Assembly (NCBI GenBank): GCA_008682415.1
Contig: VANK01000006.1
Coordinates: forward strand, 296,953 to 360,952
DNA: 64,000 bases
Origin: Acidobacteria bacterium AB60
Lineage (GTDB): Bacteria; Acidobacteriota; Terriglobia; Terriglobales; Acidobacteriaceae
Reading direction: 5' to 3'
The notes under the pieces are model-generated. The model worked only from the letters and a program-made list of their open reading frames with translations, made no database searches and was not told the origin of the DNA. Made by a program: the position numbers and the translations under genes. This document shows positions 24,881 through 33,480 of the stretch, in pieces; the first letter of the stretch is position 1, and each line of letters begins with the position of its first letter.

Positions 24881-25408
24881 ATGCCTGAATTCACAGTGAA
24901 TGCGCAGCGCTTCGATCCTTACAAGAACTTCAAATTCCGTCTCAAGTGGGATGGCCGGTACGTTGCCGGCATCAGCAAGTGCTCCGCACTGAAAAGGACC
25001 ACGGAGGTGGTGAAGCATCGCGAAGGAGGGGATCCGAGCACCAGCCGCAAATCCCCCGGTCGCACGGAGTTCGGACCGATCACCCTGGAGCGGGGCGTTA
25101 CGCACGATACCGATTTCGAAGCGTGGGCAGCCAAGGTGTGGCAAATCAAGGCGGGGCTCGGGTCGGAAGTTTCGCTCGCCGACTTCCGGAAAGATGTGAT
25201 TCTCGATTTCTACAACGAGGCAGGCCAACTCGCCCTCAGCTACAAGATCTATCGCGCGTGGGTGTCGGAGTATCAGGCCCTTCCCGACCTGGATGCGAAC
25301 GCGAATGCCGTCGCCATTCAACACATCATTCTCGAGAACGAGGGTTGGGAGCGCGATGTTTCGGTGACAGAACCGACCGAAGCCAGTTTCAACTCGACCC
25401 GCGCCTGA
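24881..25408 (+). CDS. eCIS inner tube protein (Afp1/Afp5, T4 gp19-like)
   Basis: The 175-residue product forms the hexameric inner tube rings. It shows the tail-tube family pattern: the NFKFRLKWDGRYVAGISKCSALKRTTEVVKHREGGD region (about 16-50), the loop of long strands ITLERGVTHDTDFEAWAAKVW (about 68-88) and the terminal LPDLDANANAVAIQHIILENEGWERD. It is a little longer than Afp1 (about 150 aa), mainly through a C-terminal extension after residue 160. Only this one true tube gene is seen; many eCIS loci have two (Afp1 and Afp5). It lies 62 bp after the sheath gene, with GAGG before its start. Confidence 0.93.
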   Translation: MPEFTVNAQRFDPYKNFKFRLKWDGRYVAGISKCSALKRTTEVVKHREGGDPSTSRKSPGRTEFGPITLERGVTHDTDFEAWAAKVWQIKAGLGSEVSLADFRKDVILDFYNEAGQLALSYKIYRAWVSEYQALPDLDANANAVAIQHIILENEGWERDVSVTEPTEASFNSTRA

Positions 25409-25495
25409 TTTCTCGCTTCTGGCAAAGACATGCTCGTGCTGGATAGAGCTTGCCTGCCTTCGCGCTTTGGCTTCTGAGACAGATGCGAAGGGGCG

Positions 25496-26266
25496 ATGCG
25501 GACATTGCTGGAGCGGAACAAGACACTTATTCCCAATACGGATACTCCTGGAAATCACGTGAACGCATTGAACAGTGAACGAATTCTGGCGGCATGGGAA
25601 CTCGGCCTGACTATGGAGTCTCCCTGGCGCGGTCTGGCTCCTCTGCTGGCCGCGTTGCCCGGGACTGAGCTTTCTCTGCTGGGATCGCTTCCTCTCGCGA
25701 GGCGCGACGCCATGCTTCTTGAGTTGCATTCGCTCACCTTTGGTCCCACGATTTCAGCCTTCGCATGTTGCCCGCTTTGCTCGGCTCCGCTGGAAGTTGC
25801 GCTGAACAGCGATGAATTGCTGCTCCGGGAGTCATGCAGCTACGAGCAATCCTGGATGGATGCAAACAGCGAAAGGCACATGCGCGCCGTGAACACGGCT
25901 GACCTTGCTGCCGTGAGGGATTTGCCAGAAACATCCGAAAGAGCGGTTACTGTCCTGCTCGCCCGCACCATGAGCATCTCGCAAGGGGAGATCGATCCCG
26001 ATATCCCCAGCACCTGGCGGGAACGCTTCGAAGAATTGAATGGTCCGGCGGAGATCAAGTGTCTCCTCACCTGCGACACCTGTCATGGAAGTGCAGAGAC
26101 CTACCTTGATATCGCCTCATTCCTGTGGCGCGAAGTATCAACGGCCGCCAAGCGTCTACTGGCGGAAGTCCATCGACTGGCATCGGCCTATGGCTGGAGC
26201 GAAGGCGCGATTCTTGAGATGAATCCGGCTCGCCGCTCGGCGTACCTGGAGCTGCTCAACGCATGA
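25496..26266 (+). CDS. Zinc-ribbon protein, possible T4-type baseplate hub assembly chaperone
   Basis: A 256-residue soluble protein with two Cys pairs, C92-x2-C95 (FACCPLCSAPL) and C193-x2-C196 (LTCDTCHGSAE), that together should make a zinc ribbon split by a helical insertion. The N-terminal part (ERILAAWELGLTMESPWRGLAPLLAALPG) and the C-terminal part (REVSTAAKRLLAEVHRLASAYGWSEGAILEMNPARRSAYLELLNA) are helical. The C-terminus is like the T4-baseplate/gp26-gp51 chaperone family that accompanies eCIS loci. The assignment rests on context and this pattern. The start is uncertain: the ATG at 25496 has GAAGGGG before it, and a GTG at 25559 is possible. Its stop overlaps the next start. Confidence 0.55.
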   Translation: MRTLLERNKTLIPNTDTPGNHVNALNSERILAAWELGLTMESPWRGLAPLLAALPGTELSLLGSLPLARRDAMLLELHSLTFGPTISAFACCPLCSAPLEVALNSDELLLRESCSYEQSWMDANSERHMRAVNTADLAAVRDLPETSERAVTVLLARTMSISQGEIDPDIPSTWRERFEELNGPAEIKCLLTCDTCHGSAETYLDIASFLWREVSTAAKRLLAEVHRLASAYGWSEGAILEMNPARRSAYLELLNA

Positions 26267-26979
26267 TCGGACTAATGCAGAGAATGATTCAACGCGCGCA
26301 TGGAAACCTGCCCGTGCTCGAGCCATTGGTTCGCGCCCAGCAGACCGCAGGTGCAATTATGGTCGGACCTCCCGCGGACGCTCCGTTATTTGCCTCGCCG
26401 CAGACATCTTCATTACAAGAAGATCAGGAGGCCGCGGCCTCGGCCGCCAGGATTTCACCGGCGAAGCCTTTGCAATCTGAATCCGCTTCCTCCCAGGATT
26501 CTTCGCTAACTCAAGAACGTGTGCAATCCAACGTTGGAGCACCTGCTCCGCCGCGTACGACTTCGACTGAAGAACACCCGGATGGCAGGCGCGAAACCGT
26601 GAGCCGCGCGCAAACCACCCAAGAACCACCAGTCTTCGAGTTCCCCTCGGCAGATTTGGCACCGCGTGAGAGCGCTGCAACTCCTACGAGTTTGACGCCG
26701 GTGGAACTTGGCCTGCCATACGATGGCTCATCCGAACGGAACCGTGGCCGTCTGGACACTGCCCATCAGCCCTCTCCAGCGTCAGCGACACCAAAGCACG
26801 CCTTACCTGTCCAGCCCATCGAAGCGCAAAACGAGCACACGGAAATTCACATCAGCATTGGCAAGGTGGAATTGCGCGCCCCAAGGGAAGAGAGTATGCG
26901 ACAGCCCACTCCTCCGCCGTTCAAGCCGCGCGTCACGCTCGACGATTACCTACGCCGCAGATCGGGAGCCGGCTCATGA
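26263..26979 (+). CDS. Disordered eCIS operon protein with conserved C-terminal motifs
   Basis: A 238-residue protein that overlaps the previous gene by 4 bp. Residues about 35-190 are rich in Ser, Thr, Pro, Gln and Glu and should be unstructured. Only the C-terminus looks conserved in type: IHISIGKVELRA (195-206), a beta-hairpin-like segment, and VTLDDYLRRR (224-233), a short amphipathic helix. Small proteins with this kind of ending occur at this place, just before the Afp16-like gene, in actinobacterial and other eCIS loci as far as I recall. The function is unknown; it may be an assembly adaptor, an anchor, or a cargo or cargo adaptor. The short hydrophobic N-terminus is not a signal peptide. 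Confidence 0.55.
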   Translation: MIGLMQRMIQRAHGNLPVLEPLVRAQQTAGAIMVGPPADAPLFASPQTSSLQEDQEAAASAARISPAKPLQSESASSQDSSLTQERVQSNVGAPAPPRTTSTEEHPDGRRETVSRAQTTQEPPVFEFPSADLAPRESAATPTSLTPVELGLPYDGSSERNRGRLDTAHQPSPASATPKHALPVQPIEAQNEHTEIHISIGKVELRAPREESMRQPTPPPFKPRVTLDDYLRRRSGAGS

Positions 26980-28238
26980 GTGACTATCTAGCGGTCGGAG
27001 GCGTGAGCGCCGTTCTGAAATCGTTGCTGATTTCTGCGCTGCCTTCCGGCCCATCCACAATACTCGGCGGAGCTGCGGGTATAACCAATGTCGCGCCTGA
27101 TCTCATCACAACAGGATCCTCCGAAGCGGCCCAGATCAACATCTTTCTTTATTACGCAAGCATCAATCCCGCGCTGCGCAACCTGGACCTGCCCTCGATG
27201 GGGCCGAACGGAAACCGCCTCAGCAATCCGCCACTTGCCATTAACCTCCACTACCTGATTACCGCGTACGGCAGCAACCCCTTCGATGCGGAGATCCTGC
27301 TGGCGTGGGCGATGCAGGTTCTCCACAACGCCCCGGTTGTGCCGCGCAGCCTGATCGAGCAGGCCCTTGAAGACCTTGTCGCTGTTCTCCCCGCTCCCAT
27401 CGAAAACCAGCTGATCTCAGCCACCACTCTCGCCAGCCAGGTGGAATACATTCGCATCACTCCCGAGGCGCTCACGACTGAAGAAATCTATCGCCTGTGG
27501 ACGGCCTTCCAGACGCACTACCGCCCCACCACCTCTTACCAGGTCTCGGTGGTCGTCATTCAGGATACGCAGAGCTACGCATCGAACCTTCCGGTCCAAC
27601 ATCGCTCTGTGCTCGCGCTGCCCCTCATGAGCCCCGTAATCCAGGCGGTAAGCCCGCCACTCGCGCCAATCGGTCAGGTTGTCACGATCAGGGGCAACAA
27701 CTTTCTGGGCGACACCCCGCCGGCCACCCAGGTCTCGTTCGACAAAGGTCCCCCGGTCGCCGCGCTCAGCGTACAGGGTTCGTGCGTAAGGGTTGCCGTT
27801 CCCAGCACTCTATTCGCAGGAACGCACAGCGTGCGCATCCTGCGTTCCGTCACTTTCCCAAGTTCGTCGCGCGCCCATTCAGGATTTTCGTCCAACCCCT
27901 TCCCGTTTCAGGTCGTGCCGGTGATTCAGCCGGCGGCGGTGCCGCCCATTGAAAGCAAGATCGGCAATCCCCTCACGCTCACCCTCACCCCGGCGGTCGG
28001 AGTTACGCAAGAAGCTATCGTCTACATTGGCGACCAGGCTATACCCGTCCCCGCGCGCCCCTTGAGCGGCCCCGCGACTTCAACCCAGATCACCATCACC
28101 GTGCCAGCCAGCGTAGCCGCAGGTACCTACCCTCTGCGCGTTGAAGTCGATGGGGCGCAGAGCACTCTTACGCAAGACTCGAACCCTGCCAGCCCAACCT
28201 TTGGGCAGTACCTGCCGCAGATTCAGGTGACGCCATGA
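26976..28238 (+). CDS. eCIS tail cap/terminator (Afp16/Pvc16, DUF4255) with IPT/TIG domains
   Basis: The 420-residue product caps the distal end of the tube and sheath and fixes tail length during assembly. Residues 1 to about 200 match the DUF4255/Pvc16 fold: YLAVGGVSAVLKSLLISALP, then QINIFLYYASINPALRN, LAINLHYLITAYGSNPFDAEILLAWAMQVLH and the helix TTEEIYRLWTAFQTHYRPTTSYQVSVVVIQ. Residues about 219-305 are an IPT/TIG immunoglobulin-like domain (ISPVIQ-type start, GQVVTIRGNNFLGDTPPATQVSFD). A second Ig-like segment (about 320-418) ends the protein. Afp16 of Serratia lacks these Ig folds, so here the cap probably shows an adhesive or docking surface on the tail end. It overlaps its neighbours by 4 bp on both sides (ATGA). 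Confidence 0.88.
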   Translation: MSDYLAVGGVSAVLKSLLISALPSGPSTILGGAAGITNVAPDLITTGSSEAAQINIFLYYASINPALRNLDLPSMGPNGNRLSNPPLAINLHYLITAYGSNPFDAEILLAWAMQVLHNAPVVPRSLIEQALEDLVAVLPAPIENQLISATTLASQVEYIRITPEALTTEEIYRLWTAFQTHYRPTTSYQVSVVVIQDTQSYASNLPVQHRSVLALPLMSPVIQAVSPPLAPIGQVVTIRGNNFLGDTPPATQVSFDKGPPVAALSVQGSCVRVAVPSTLFAGTHSVRILRSVTFPSSSRAHSGFSSNPFPFQVVPVIQPAAVPPIESKIGNPLTLTLTPAVGVTQEAIVYIGDQAIPVPARPLSGPATSTQITITVPASVAAGTYPLRVEVDGAQSTLTQDSNPASPTFGQYLPQIQVTP

Positions 28239-30214
28239 TGCCCGCGCGCGAGATCGCTTCCAATGCAGTCTGGCTCGAGTTGGAACGCGTGCTGGAACGC
28301 GTCCGGCAACACGCATCCATGCCCAGCGGCCTCGAACTTGCCGAGCATCTTTCACATTCACAAGGACTGAGCGAGTTCAAACCGGCTTACTCTTCGACTG
28401 CCAATTACGGCGAGCCCAATTTTTCCGGAGAGCGCGGCGATTTGATCTCGCGCCTCAAAACGATCTTCAATCTCAGCTCCTTCGAGTTCGATACGCTCCT
28501 CTTGTGCGCCGGCTTTGCGCTGGATCCACGGTTCCAGGCGTCGATTAAAGCTGGGTTCACCGAGAATGAAGCCCAGGCGCCGAACTTTGGGCTTGCCCTC
28601 ACCGTACTAGACGACCCTCACTGGAGCGCCCTCAGCGGATTGGGTCCGCTGCGCTACTGGCAGCTCGTTGAAGTTGGGCCAGGCGGGCTGCTGCAGGCTC
28701 CCCTGAATATCCATGAGCGCGTGCTTCAGCACCTTCTCGGCGTCGATGCACTGGATGATCGCCTCGGCCCATTCGTTCGCTCCCTGAAAGATGAAGAAAT
28801 CTTTGACGTGCCGCAGGAACTCGTCCTGGCAACTACGTCCCACTGGCGCAGCAGAGCGAGAACGCCCTTGCTGCTTTGCGGCCCCGATTCAGATCGGCGT
28901 ACTGCTGTGTTCTGCGCCGCCTGCGCAGAATCCGGCCTTCGCGCGCTGAGCTTTGACGCCGCAGAGTTGCCGGCCTCCGCCACCGAACGCGAGAGCCTCG
29001 CACGTGCGATCACGCGAGAATCGGTGCTCTGCCCCACGGCGACGCTGATTCAAACCGCTCGCCTGGAGCATGCGGGCGCCCTGGAGTCATGGGTAAGCCG
29101 TATTGACGCCCCCGTTGCGGTCGACATCCAAGACGGGACTGCCGGCGAGCGCATCATGGGAATGCGCCTCGAAGTCCCATCAAGGACTCCCTCCCAGCGT
29201 CGCGCTCTGTGGGCGACGCATCTCGGATCGATCAATGCTCGCCTGGACGAAGATCTCGATCAACTGGTCGACACCTTCAACCTCAGTCCTCGCGAGGTTC
29301 GAGATACGGCGGCTGTTCTGGAACACCAGATGTGTCTCAGGACCGGAGACGATGACTTTGTCCGGGACCTCTGGCGTGTCTGCCGGATGACGGCCCGGCG
29401 GTCCATGGATGATCTCGCTGCCCGAATAGAAAGTTCGGCATCCTGGGACGACCTGGTCCTGCCCACACCGCAAATCGAAGTCCTTCGGCAGCTAGCGGCC
29501 AATGCTCGCCAAACCTCGATCGTTTTGGGCGACTGGGGCTTCTCGGCGCGCTATGCGCGCGGGCTGGGTCTCTCCGCGCTCTTCTCTGGGACCAGTGGAA
29601 CCGGCAAGACGATGGCTGCCGGGGTGCTGGCCCGTGAACTGGATCGCGATCTTTACCAGGTCGATCTCGCCACAATCTCCAGCAAATATATCGGCGAAAC
29701 CGAAAAGCACCTGCGCCGGATCTTCGACACCGCGGAACGCAGCGGGGCCATCCTGCTGTTTGATGAGGCCGACGCGCTTTTTGGAAAGAGAAGCCAGGTG
29801 CGCGACAGCCACGATCGGTACGCGAATCTGGAGATCAGCTATCTGCTGCAGCGAATGGAGTCGTATCGCGGAATTGCGATCCTCACCACCAACATGCAAA
29901 GCGCACTTGATGCGGCGTTCCAACGCCGTCTGCGCTTCGTCGTCCAATTCCCTTTTCCTGACGCAAATAGCCGCGAACGCATCTGGCAGCGGGTATTCCC
30001 GCCCGCGGCTCCGGTAGCGGACCTGGACTTCAATCGCCTGGCGCAACTCAGCATCAGCGGCGGAGTGATTCGTAACATCGCACTTCTCGCTGCATTTCTG
30101 GCGGCCGACGAGGGCTCGCCGATTGCCATGCGCCATATAGCGTCAGCCGCCCGCACGGAATACGCCAAACTCGACAAGCCACTCTCCAGCGCAGAGACAA
30201 GAGGATGGGAATGA
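28235..30214 (+). CDS. eCIS AAA+ ATPase (Afp15/Pvc15-like)
   Basis: A 659-residue AAA+ ATPase thought to aid assembly or cargo loading of eCIS particles. The C-terminal ATPase domain has Walker A GTSGTGKT (452-459), Walker B ILLFDEAD (506-513) followed by ALFGKR, sensor 1 LTTN (550-553) and the arginine finger region RRLRF (564-568). The N-terminal half carries a winged-helix-like region and a second, degenerate ATPase-like domain (LLLCGPDSDRRTAVF near 212-226, no intact Walker A). This matches the usual length and layout of Pvc15. It overlaps the cap gene (ATGATG) and the next small gene by 4 bp. Confidence 0.92.
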   Translation: MMPAREIASNAVWLELERVLERVRQHASMPSGLELAEHLSHSQGLSEFKPAYSSTANYGEPNFSGERGDLISRLKTIFNLSSFEFDTLLLCAGFALDPRFQASIKAGFTENEAQAPNFGLALTVLDDPHWSALSGLGPLRYWQLVEVGPGGLLQAPLNIHERVLQHLLGVDALDDRLGPFVRSLKDEEIFDVPQELVLATTSHWRSRARTPLLLCGPDSDRRTAVFCAACAESGLRALSFDAAELPASATERESLARAITRESVLCPTATLIQTARLEHAGALESWVSRIDAPVAVDIQDGTAGERIMGMRLEVPSRTPSQRRALWATHLGSINARLDEDLDQLVDTFNLSPREVRDTAAVLEHQMCLRTGDDDFVRDLWRVCRMTARRSMDDLAARIESSASWDDLVLPTPQIEVLRQLAANARQTSIVLGDWGFSARYARGLGLSALFSGTSGTGKTMAAGVLARELDRDLYQVDLATISSKYIGETEKHLRRIFDTAERSGAILLFDEADALFGKRSQVRDSHDRYANLEISYLLQRMESYRGIAILTTNMQSALDAAFQRRLRFVVQFPFPDANSRERIWQRVFPPAAPVADLDFNRLAQLSISGGVIRNIALLAAFLAADEGSPIAMRHIASAARTEYAKLDKPLSSAETRGWE

Positions 30215-30486
30215 AATCCAGAAGACTGCACATCCAAATCGATCGTCTCGTGGTGGAAGGCCTCGCCGCGGGCCAGGGCCGTTCGTTGGTCAGCGCGCTC
30301 GAATCCGAATTCGAAGCTTTGCTGCCGCAACTTGCCTCCCAGACGTTCGCTACGGGAGCTCTGCAACAAATAAATCATGTGGACGCCGGACACATACGCC
30401 GCGGAGCGACAACAGCCGGAGCGGCCAACCAGCTCGCTTCAGCTCTGGCGCAAAGCATCGCCGGAAAGGGGAATCAACGTGGCTAG
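30211..30486 (+). CDS. Small conserved-type eCIS protein
   Basis: A 91-residue protein starting at the ATG that overlaps the ATPase stop (ATGA), with GAGG 6 nt upstream. The N-terminus SRRLHIQIDRLVVEGLAAGQGRSLVSALESEFEALL is an amphipathic beta-alpha unit of a kind often seen in a small protein between the ATPase and baseplate genes of eCIS operons. The rest is Ala/Gly-rich. The function is unknown. It overlaps the next gene by 8 bp, so translation is tightly coupled. Confidence 0.6.
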   Translation: MKSRRLHIQIDRLVVEGLAAGQGRSLVSALESEFEALLPQLASQTFATGALQQINHVDAGHIRRGATTAGAANQLASALAQSIAGKGNQRG

Positions 30487-31081
30487 CATCTCACCCTTGT
30501 TGCAAAAAGGGGCTATCCAGGTCCTCGAGCCAAACACCGGCATTCCGCTAAACACCATTCATCTGCAATACAACCCCGAGTCCATCCGGCGCAGCTTGAA
30601 GCCTCAAAGCGTGGGAGACCAACCCGACCGCACAGAGGTGCTGCGCCTCAAAGGGCCCCCGATCGAGACCGTTTCCTGTGACGTTGAACTCGACGCCACC
30701 GACCAGCTTGCCGCGTCTGATCCCAAAGCGATCAGCCTCGGCGTTCAGCCGCAGCTCGCGGCTCTGGAACTCCTGGTCTATCCCTCCAGCGGTGTGTTGA
30801 TCGCAAACGAAGTACTGTCTCTCCTGGGTACGATTGAAATCCTTCCCATGTCCTCGAATCTGACGCTCTTCGTTTGGGGTCCGAATCGAGTGATGCCTGT
30901 CCGACTCACCAGCATGGAAATCACGGAGGAGGCCTTCGATCCCCGCCTCAACCCGATTCGGGCCAAGATCGCGCTCTCGATGCGCGTGCTCAACGTGAAT
31001 GACGTCGGCTTTCTCACGCCCGCCGGCGCACTCTACATGTCCTATCAGCTTGCCAAGGAAGGCCTCGCGTCGAAGGCTTAG
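30479..31081 (+). CDS. CIS tube-initiator/inner baseplate protein (Afp7-like)
   Basis: A 200-residue protein from a GTG start (AAGGGG 7-8 nt upstream). The sequence AIQVLEPNTGIPLNTIHLQYNPESIRRSLKPQ and IETVSCDVELDATDQL, then PQLAALELLVYPSSG and LTLFVWGPNRVMPVRLTSMEITEEAFDPRLNPIRAKIALSMRVL, fit the contractile-injection tube-adaptor (CIS tube/gp53-like) family that joins the inner tube to the hub. In Afp7/Pvc7 this domain is followed by a LysM domain in the same chain; here the LysM-like part is encoded by the next gene, so Afp7 appears split. Confidence 0.78.
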   Translation: MASISPLLQKGAIQVLEPNTGIPLNTIHLQYNPESIRRSLKPQSVGDQPDRTEVLRLKGPPIETVSCDVELDATDQLAASDPKAISLGVQPQLAALELLVYPSSGVLIANEVLSLLGTIEILPMSSNLTLFVWGPNRVMPVRLTSMEITEEAFDPRLNPIRAKIALSMRVLNVNDVGFLTPAGALYMSYQLAKEGLASKA

Positions 31082-31101
31082 GCGCGTCTGGAAGGAGCGA
31101 A

Positions 31102-31467
31102 ATGGATAACGCATTAGCAGCGCTGGTTCGCTCGGCAGCCGGAAGCGGCGCTCCCACCAATCCCAATAGCCGCTACTACGGAAGCGCCGTCGAGCAACTG
31201 ACCATGCCCGATGGGACGGTCGTCGCATATCTCGCCCGGCGCATCATCCCGCAATCAACCATCTATCCGCAGACGCAAAACTACAACATCGTGATCGGTG
31301 ACCGGCTCGATATTCTCGCCGCCCGCTACATCGGTGACCCTGTGCTCTTCTGGATGATTGCGGACGCCAATACTGCGTTCGACCCCGAAAAGCTAGCGGA
31401 GGAGCCGGGAACAATCATCCAGATTCCGCTTGTCTCCGGCATTCCCTCGGGAGCCCGGAATGGTTAG
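31102..31467 (+). CDS. LysM-like baseplate protein (split Afp7 C-terminus)
   Basis: A 121-residue protein with AAGGAG 5 nt before its ATG. Residues about 66-113 match the tail-protein X/LysM-like fold seen in gp53-type baseplate proteins: YNIVIGDRLDILAARYIGDPVLFWMIADANTAFDPEKLAEEPGTIIQIPL. The N-terminal part VEQLTMPDGTVVAYLARRIIP also recurs in this family. It probably stabilises the hub-wedge contact inside the baseplate and is not expected to bind peptidoglycan enzymatically. It overlaps the next gene by 8 bp. Confidence 0.8.
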   Translation: MDNALAALVRSAAGSGAPTNPNSRYYGSAVEQLTMPDGTVVAYLARRIIPQSTIYPQTQNYNIVIGDRLDILAARYIGDPVLFWMIADANTAFDPEKLAEEPGTIIQIPLVSGIPSGARNG

Positions 31468-32596
31468 TCCACTCTATCTCACGTTGCTGGTCGGCCCGAT
31501 GGAGCCTCTGCCCGCCCCCAAACCGCTCGCAGACGCGCTAGTCTCCGCGGAGGTGCACGAGAGTGCCACGGGCAGAAGCGGCTTCCAACTGACATTTACC
31601 CTTGCCGACAAGGGAATTCTGGAGACGTTTTTTCTTCTCGCCGGAGGATCGCCGCTGCCGCTCCTGCGCGTGGTCCTGTTGGTGACCTTCCCCGGAATCC
31701 CTCAGGTTCTCATCGATGGAGTCGTGCTCCACACCGAAGTGCAGCCCGATGCCATGCGCGGCTCCTCCAAGCTCGTTGTTACGGGTGAAGATCTCGCGGC
31801 CATGATGGACCTCATTGATTTCAGTGGCCTCCCTTACCCCGGTGTGAGTGCGGACATCCGTGTGCTCACCATTCTCGGCAAATACGCCATGTTCGGCATC
31901 GTCCCGGAAGTGATTCCGGTGCCCGCACCCGATATCCCGGTCCCCACGCTGCAGATCCCAACACACAAAAAGACCGACCTCAATTACATTGAGGCTCTCG
32001 CCAAAGAAGTCGGCTACGTCTTTTACATGGTTCCAGGCCCGCTGCCGGGAACCAGCCAGGCGTACTGGGGTCCGCAGATACGGCTCGGCATTCCGCAGAC
32101 CGCGCTCAACGTGAACCTGGACGCATGGACGAACGTGGAGAGCCTCAACTTCCGTTACGAGCCAAAGACTTCTGTCACGCCCATTGCCTTCATCCAGAAC
32201 CCCCTCACCAACGTAAACATCCCGATTCCCATCCCACCAATCACCCCTTTCAATCCGCCTCTGGGAGCATTCGTTCCTCCGCCGCAGAAAATCGAGCCGC
32301 TCACGGATACCGCGAAGCTTAATCCTGCACAGGCCCTTATGCGCGGGTTTGCCCGCAGCGTAGAAACCGCGGATGTCATGACCGGGGAAGGCTCGCTCGA
32401 TGTGATGCGCTATGGGCAGCCACTGCGCGCTCGCAGCCTGGTAGGCGTTCGCGGTGCAGGCCTCCCTTGGGACGGAATGCATTTCGTTGACAAGGCAACC
32501 CATAACATCACACCCGGAGAGTACAAGCAGACCTTTACGCTCAAACGCAACGCCCTCATTGCCAACACGCCCCTAGTTCCGTCACTGCCTTTTTAA
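31460..32596 (+). CDS. Baseplate hub protein (phage late control D/gp27-like, Afp8 N-terminal half)
   Basis: A 378-residue protein of the gpD/gp27 hub family. Marks are an N-terminal strand-rich segment with VSAEVHESATGRSGFQLTFTLADKG, the PQVLIDGVVLHTEV strand, the GEDLAAMMDLIDFSGLPYPG region and HKKTDLNYIEALAKEVGYVFYMVPGP (the LD-x-LxxLAxxxG-like motif of late control D proteins). A Pro-rich loop follows near 235-275. In Serratia Afp8 and in VgrG the gp27-like and gp5-like parts are one chain; here they are two genes separated by 53 bp. The start at 31460 overlaps the previous stop. Confidence 0.85.
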   Translation: MVSPLYLTLLVGPMEPLPAPKPLADALVSAEVHESATGRSGFQLTFTLADKGILETFFLLAGGSPLPLLRVVLLVTFPGIPQVLIDGVVLHTEVQPDAMRGSSKLVVTGEDLAAMMDLIDFSGLPYPGVSADIRVLTILGKYAMFGIVPEVIPVPAPDIPVPTLQIPTHKKTDLNYIEALAKEVGYVFYMVPGPLPGTSQAYWGPQIRLGIPQTALNVNLDAWTNVESLNFRYEPKTSVTPIAFIQNPLTNVNIPIPIPPITPFNPPLGAFVPPPQKIEPLTDTAKLNPAQALMRGFARSVETADVMTGEGSLDVMRYGQPLRARSLVGVRGAGLPWDGMHFVDKATHNITPGEYKQTFTLKRNALIANTPLVPSLPF

Positions 32597-32649
32597 GGAG
32601 CCCGGCCCGAAGAGCATGCCGGCCAAATGCCGCCAGGAGAACAAACGTA

Positions 32650-33156
32650 GTGGATAAGTACTACGGAAAATACCGCGGAACCGTGATCGACAACATCGAC
32701 CCCATGAATATCGGCCGGCTCATGGTCCAGGTGCCCGATGTCTCGAATATCATTCCGTCCACCTGGGCCACGCCCTGCTTCCCCTTTGCCGGCATACAAA
32801 ACGGCTTCTATGCGGTTCCAGAGATCGGCTCCGGAGTTTGGGTGGAGTTCGAACAGGGCAACCCTGATTACCCCATTTGGACGGGGTGCTACTACGGATC
32901 GGCGGCGGATGTTCCGGCGCTGGCGCTCGCGACCACTCCGGGGCTTCAGGGCATCGTTCTGCAGACGACCGGGCAGAACACCCTCATGATCAGCGATATG
33001 CCTGGCCCCACCGGAGGCATTCTGCTCAAGTCCAGTACCGGAGCAATGATCTCCATCTCTGACACCGGAATCATTATCAGCAATGGTCTGGGAGCCACGA
33101 TCTCCATGAATGGACCAGCCGTAACCGTTAATGAAGGCGCATTGGAGGTTGTCTGA
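32650..33156 (+). CDS. Baseplate spike protein (gp5-like OB-fold and short beta-helix)
   Basis: A 168-residue spike from a GTG start (AGGAG 10 nt upstream). Residues 1 to about 90 form the gp5/gpV OB fold: YYGKYRGTVIDNIDPMNIGRLMVQVPDV, then WATPCFPFAG, FYAVPEIGSGVWVEFEQGNPDYPIWTGCYY. Residues about 105-165 are short Thr/Ser/Ile strands ending in ISISDTGIIISNGLGATISMNGPAVTVNEGALEVV, which suit a trimeric beta-helix needle like gp5C or gpV. There is no lysozyme domain, so the spike pierces mechanically. Its stop overlaps the start of the PAAR-like gene (TGATG). Confidence 0.88.
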   Translation: MDKYYGKYRGTVIDNIDPMNIGRLMVQVPDVSNIIPSTWATPCFPFAGIQNGFYAVPEIGSGVWVEFEQGNPDYPIWTGCYYGSAADVPALALATTPGLQGIVLQTTGQNTLMISDMPGPTGGILLKSSTGAMISISDTGIIISNGLGATISMNGPAVTVNEGALEVV

Positions 33157-33473
33157 TGGCGGGCTTTCTCTTGCATCAGGGGGCGGTCGTCATGTGCCTG
33201 CATGGAGGGCAAGCGATGCCCACAGCGCCGAATACATCGGTCACGCTCGACGGTATGCCGTCCGCGACCATCGCTGTTCCCTGGACAGTAGCCGGATGCC
33301 CCGGAATACCGCCGGGAGTTCCGCCCTGCGTTACCGGACAGTGGATCCTCGGCACCCTGCGCGTGACATCGTTTGGGCAGCCGCTGGTCGTGCAGTCGGG
33401 CGTGGCGATTACCGCGCCGGGAGGCGCCATTCTTACCCCCGTGACCATGCAGACCCGTGTCAGCGCAATGTGA
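33156..33473 (+). CDS. PAAR-like spike tip protein
   Basis: A 105-residue Pro/Gly-rich protein overlapping the spike gene (TGATG). The sequence FLLHQGAVVMCLHGGQAMPTAPNTSVTLDGMPSATIAVPWTVAGCPGIPPGVPPCVTGQWILGTLRVTSFGQPLVV shows the PAAR-like pattern of short strand pairs, with Cys and His (C14, H16, C48, C57 approximately) that could bind the metal at the cone tip. It should sharpen the beta-helix needle, the role of Afp10 or of PAAR proteins in T6SS. The direct neighbourhood spike then PAAR then gp25 is typical. Confidence 0.82.
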   Translation: MAGFLLHQGAVVMCLHGGQAMPTAPNTSVTLDGMPSATIAVPWTVAGCPGIPPGVPPCVTGQWILGTLRVTSFGQPLVVQSGVAITAPGGAILTPVTMQTRVSAM

Positions 33474-33480
33474 GGCAACC

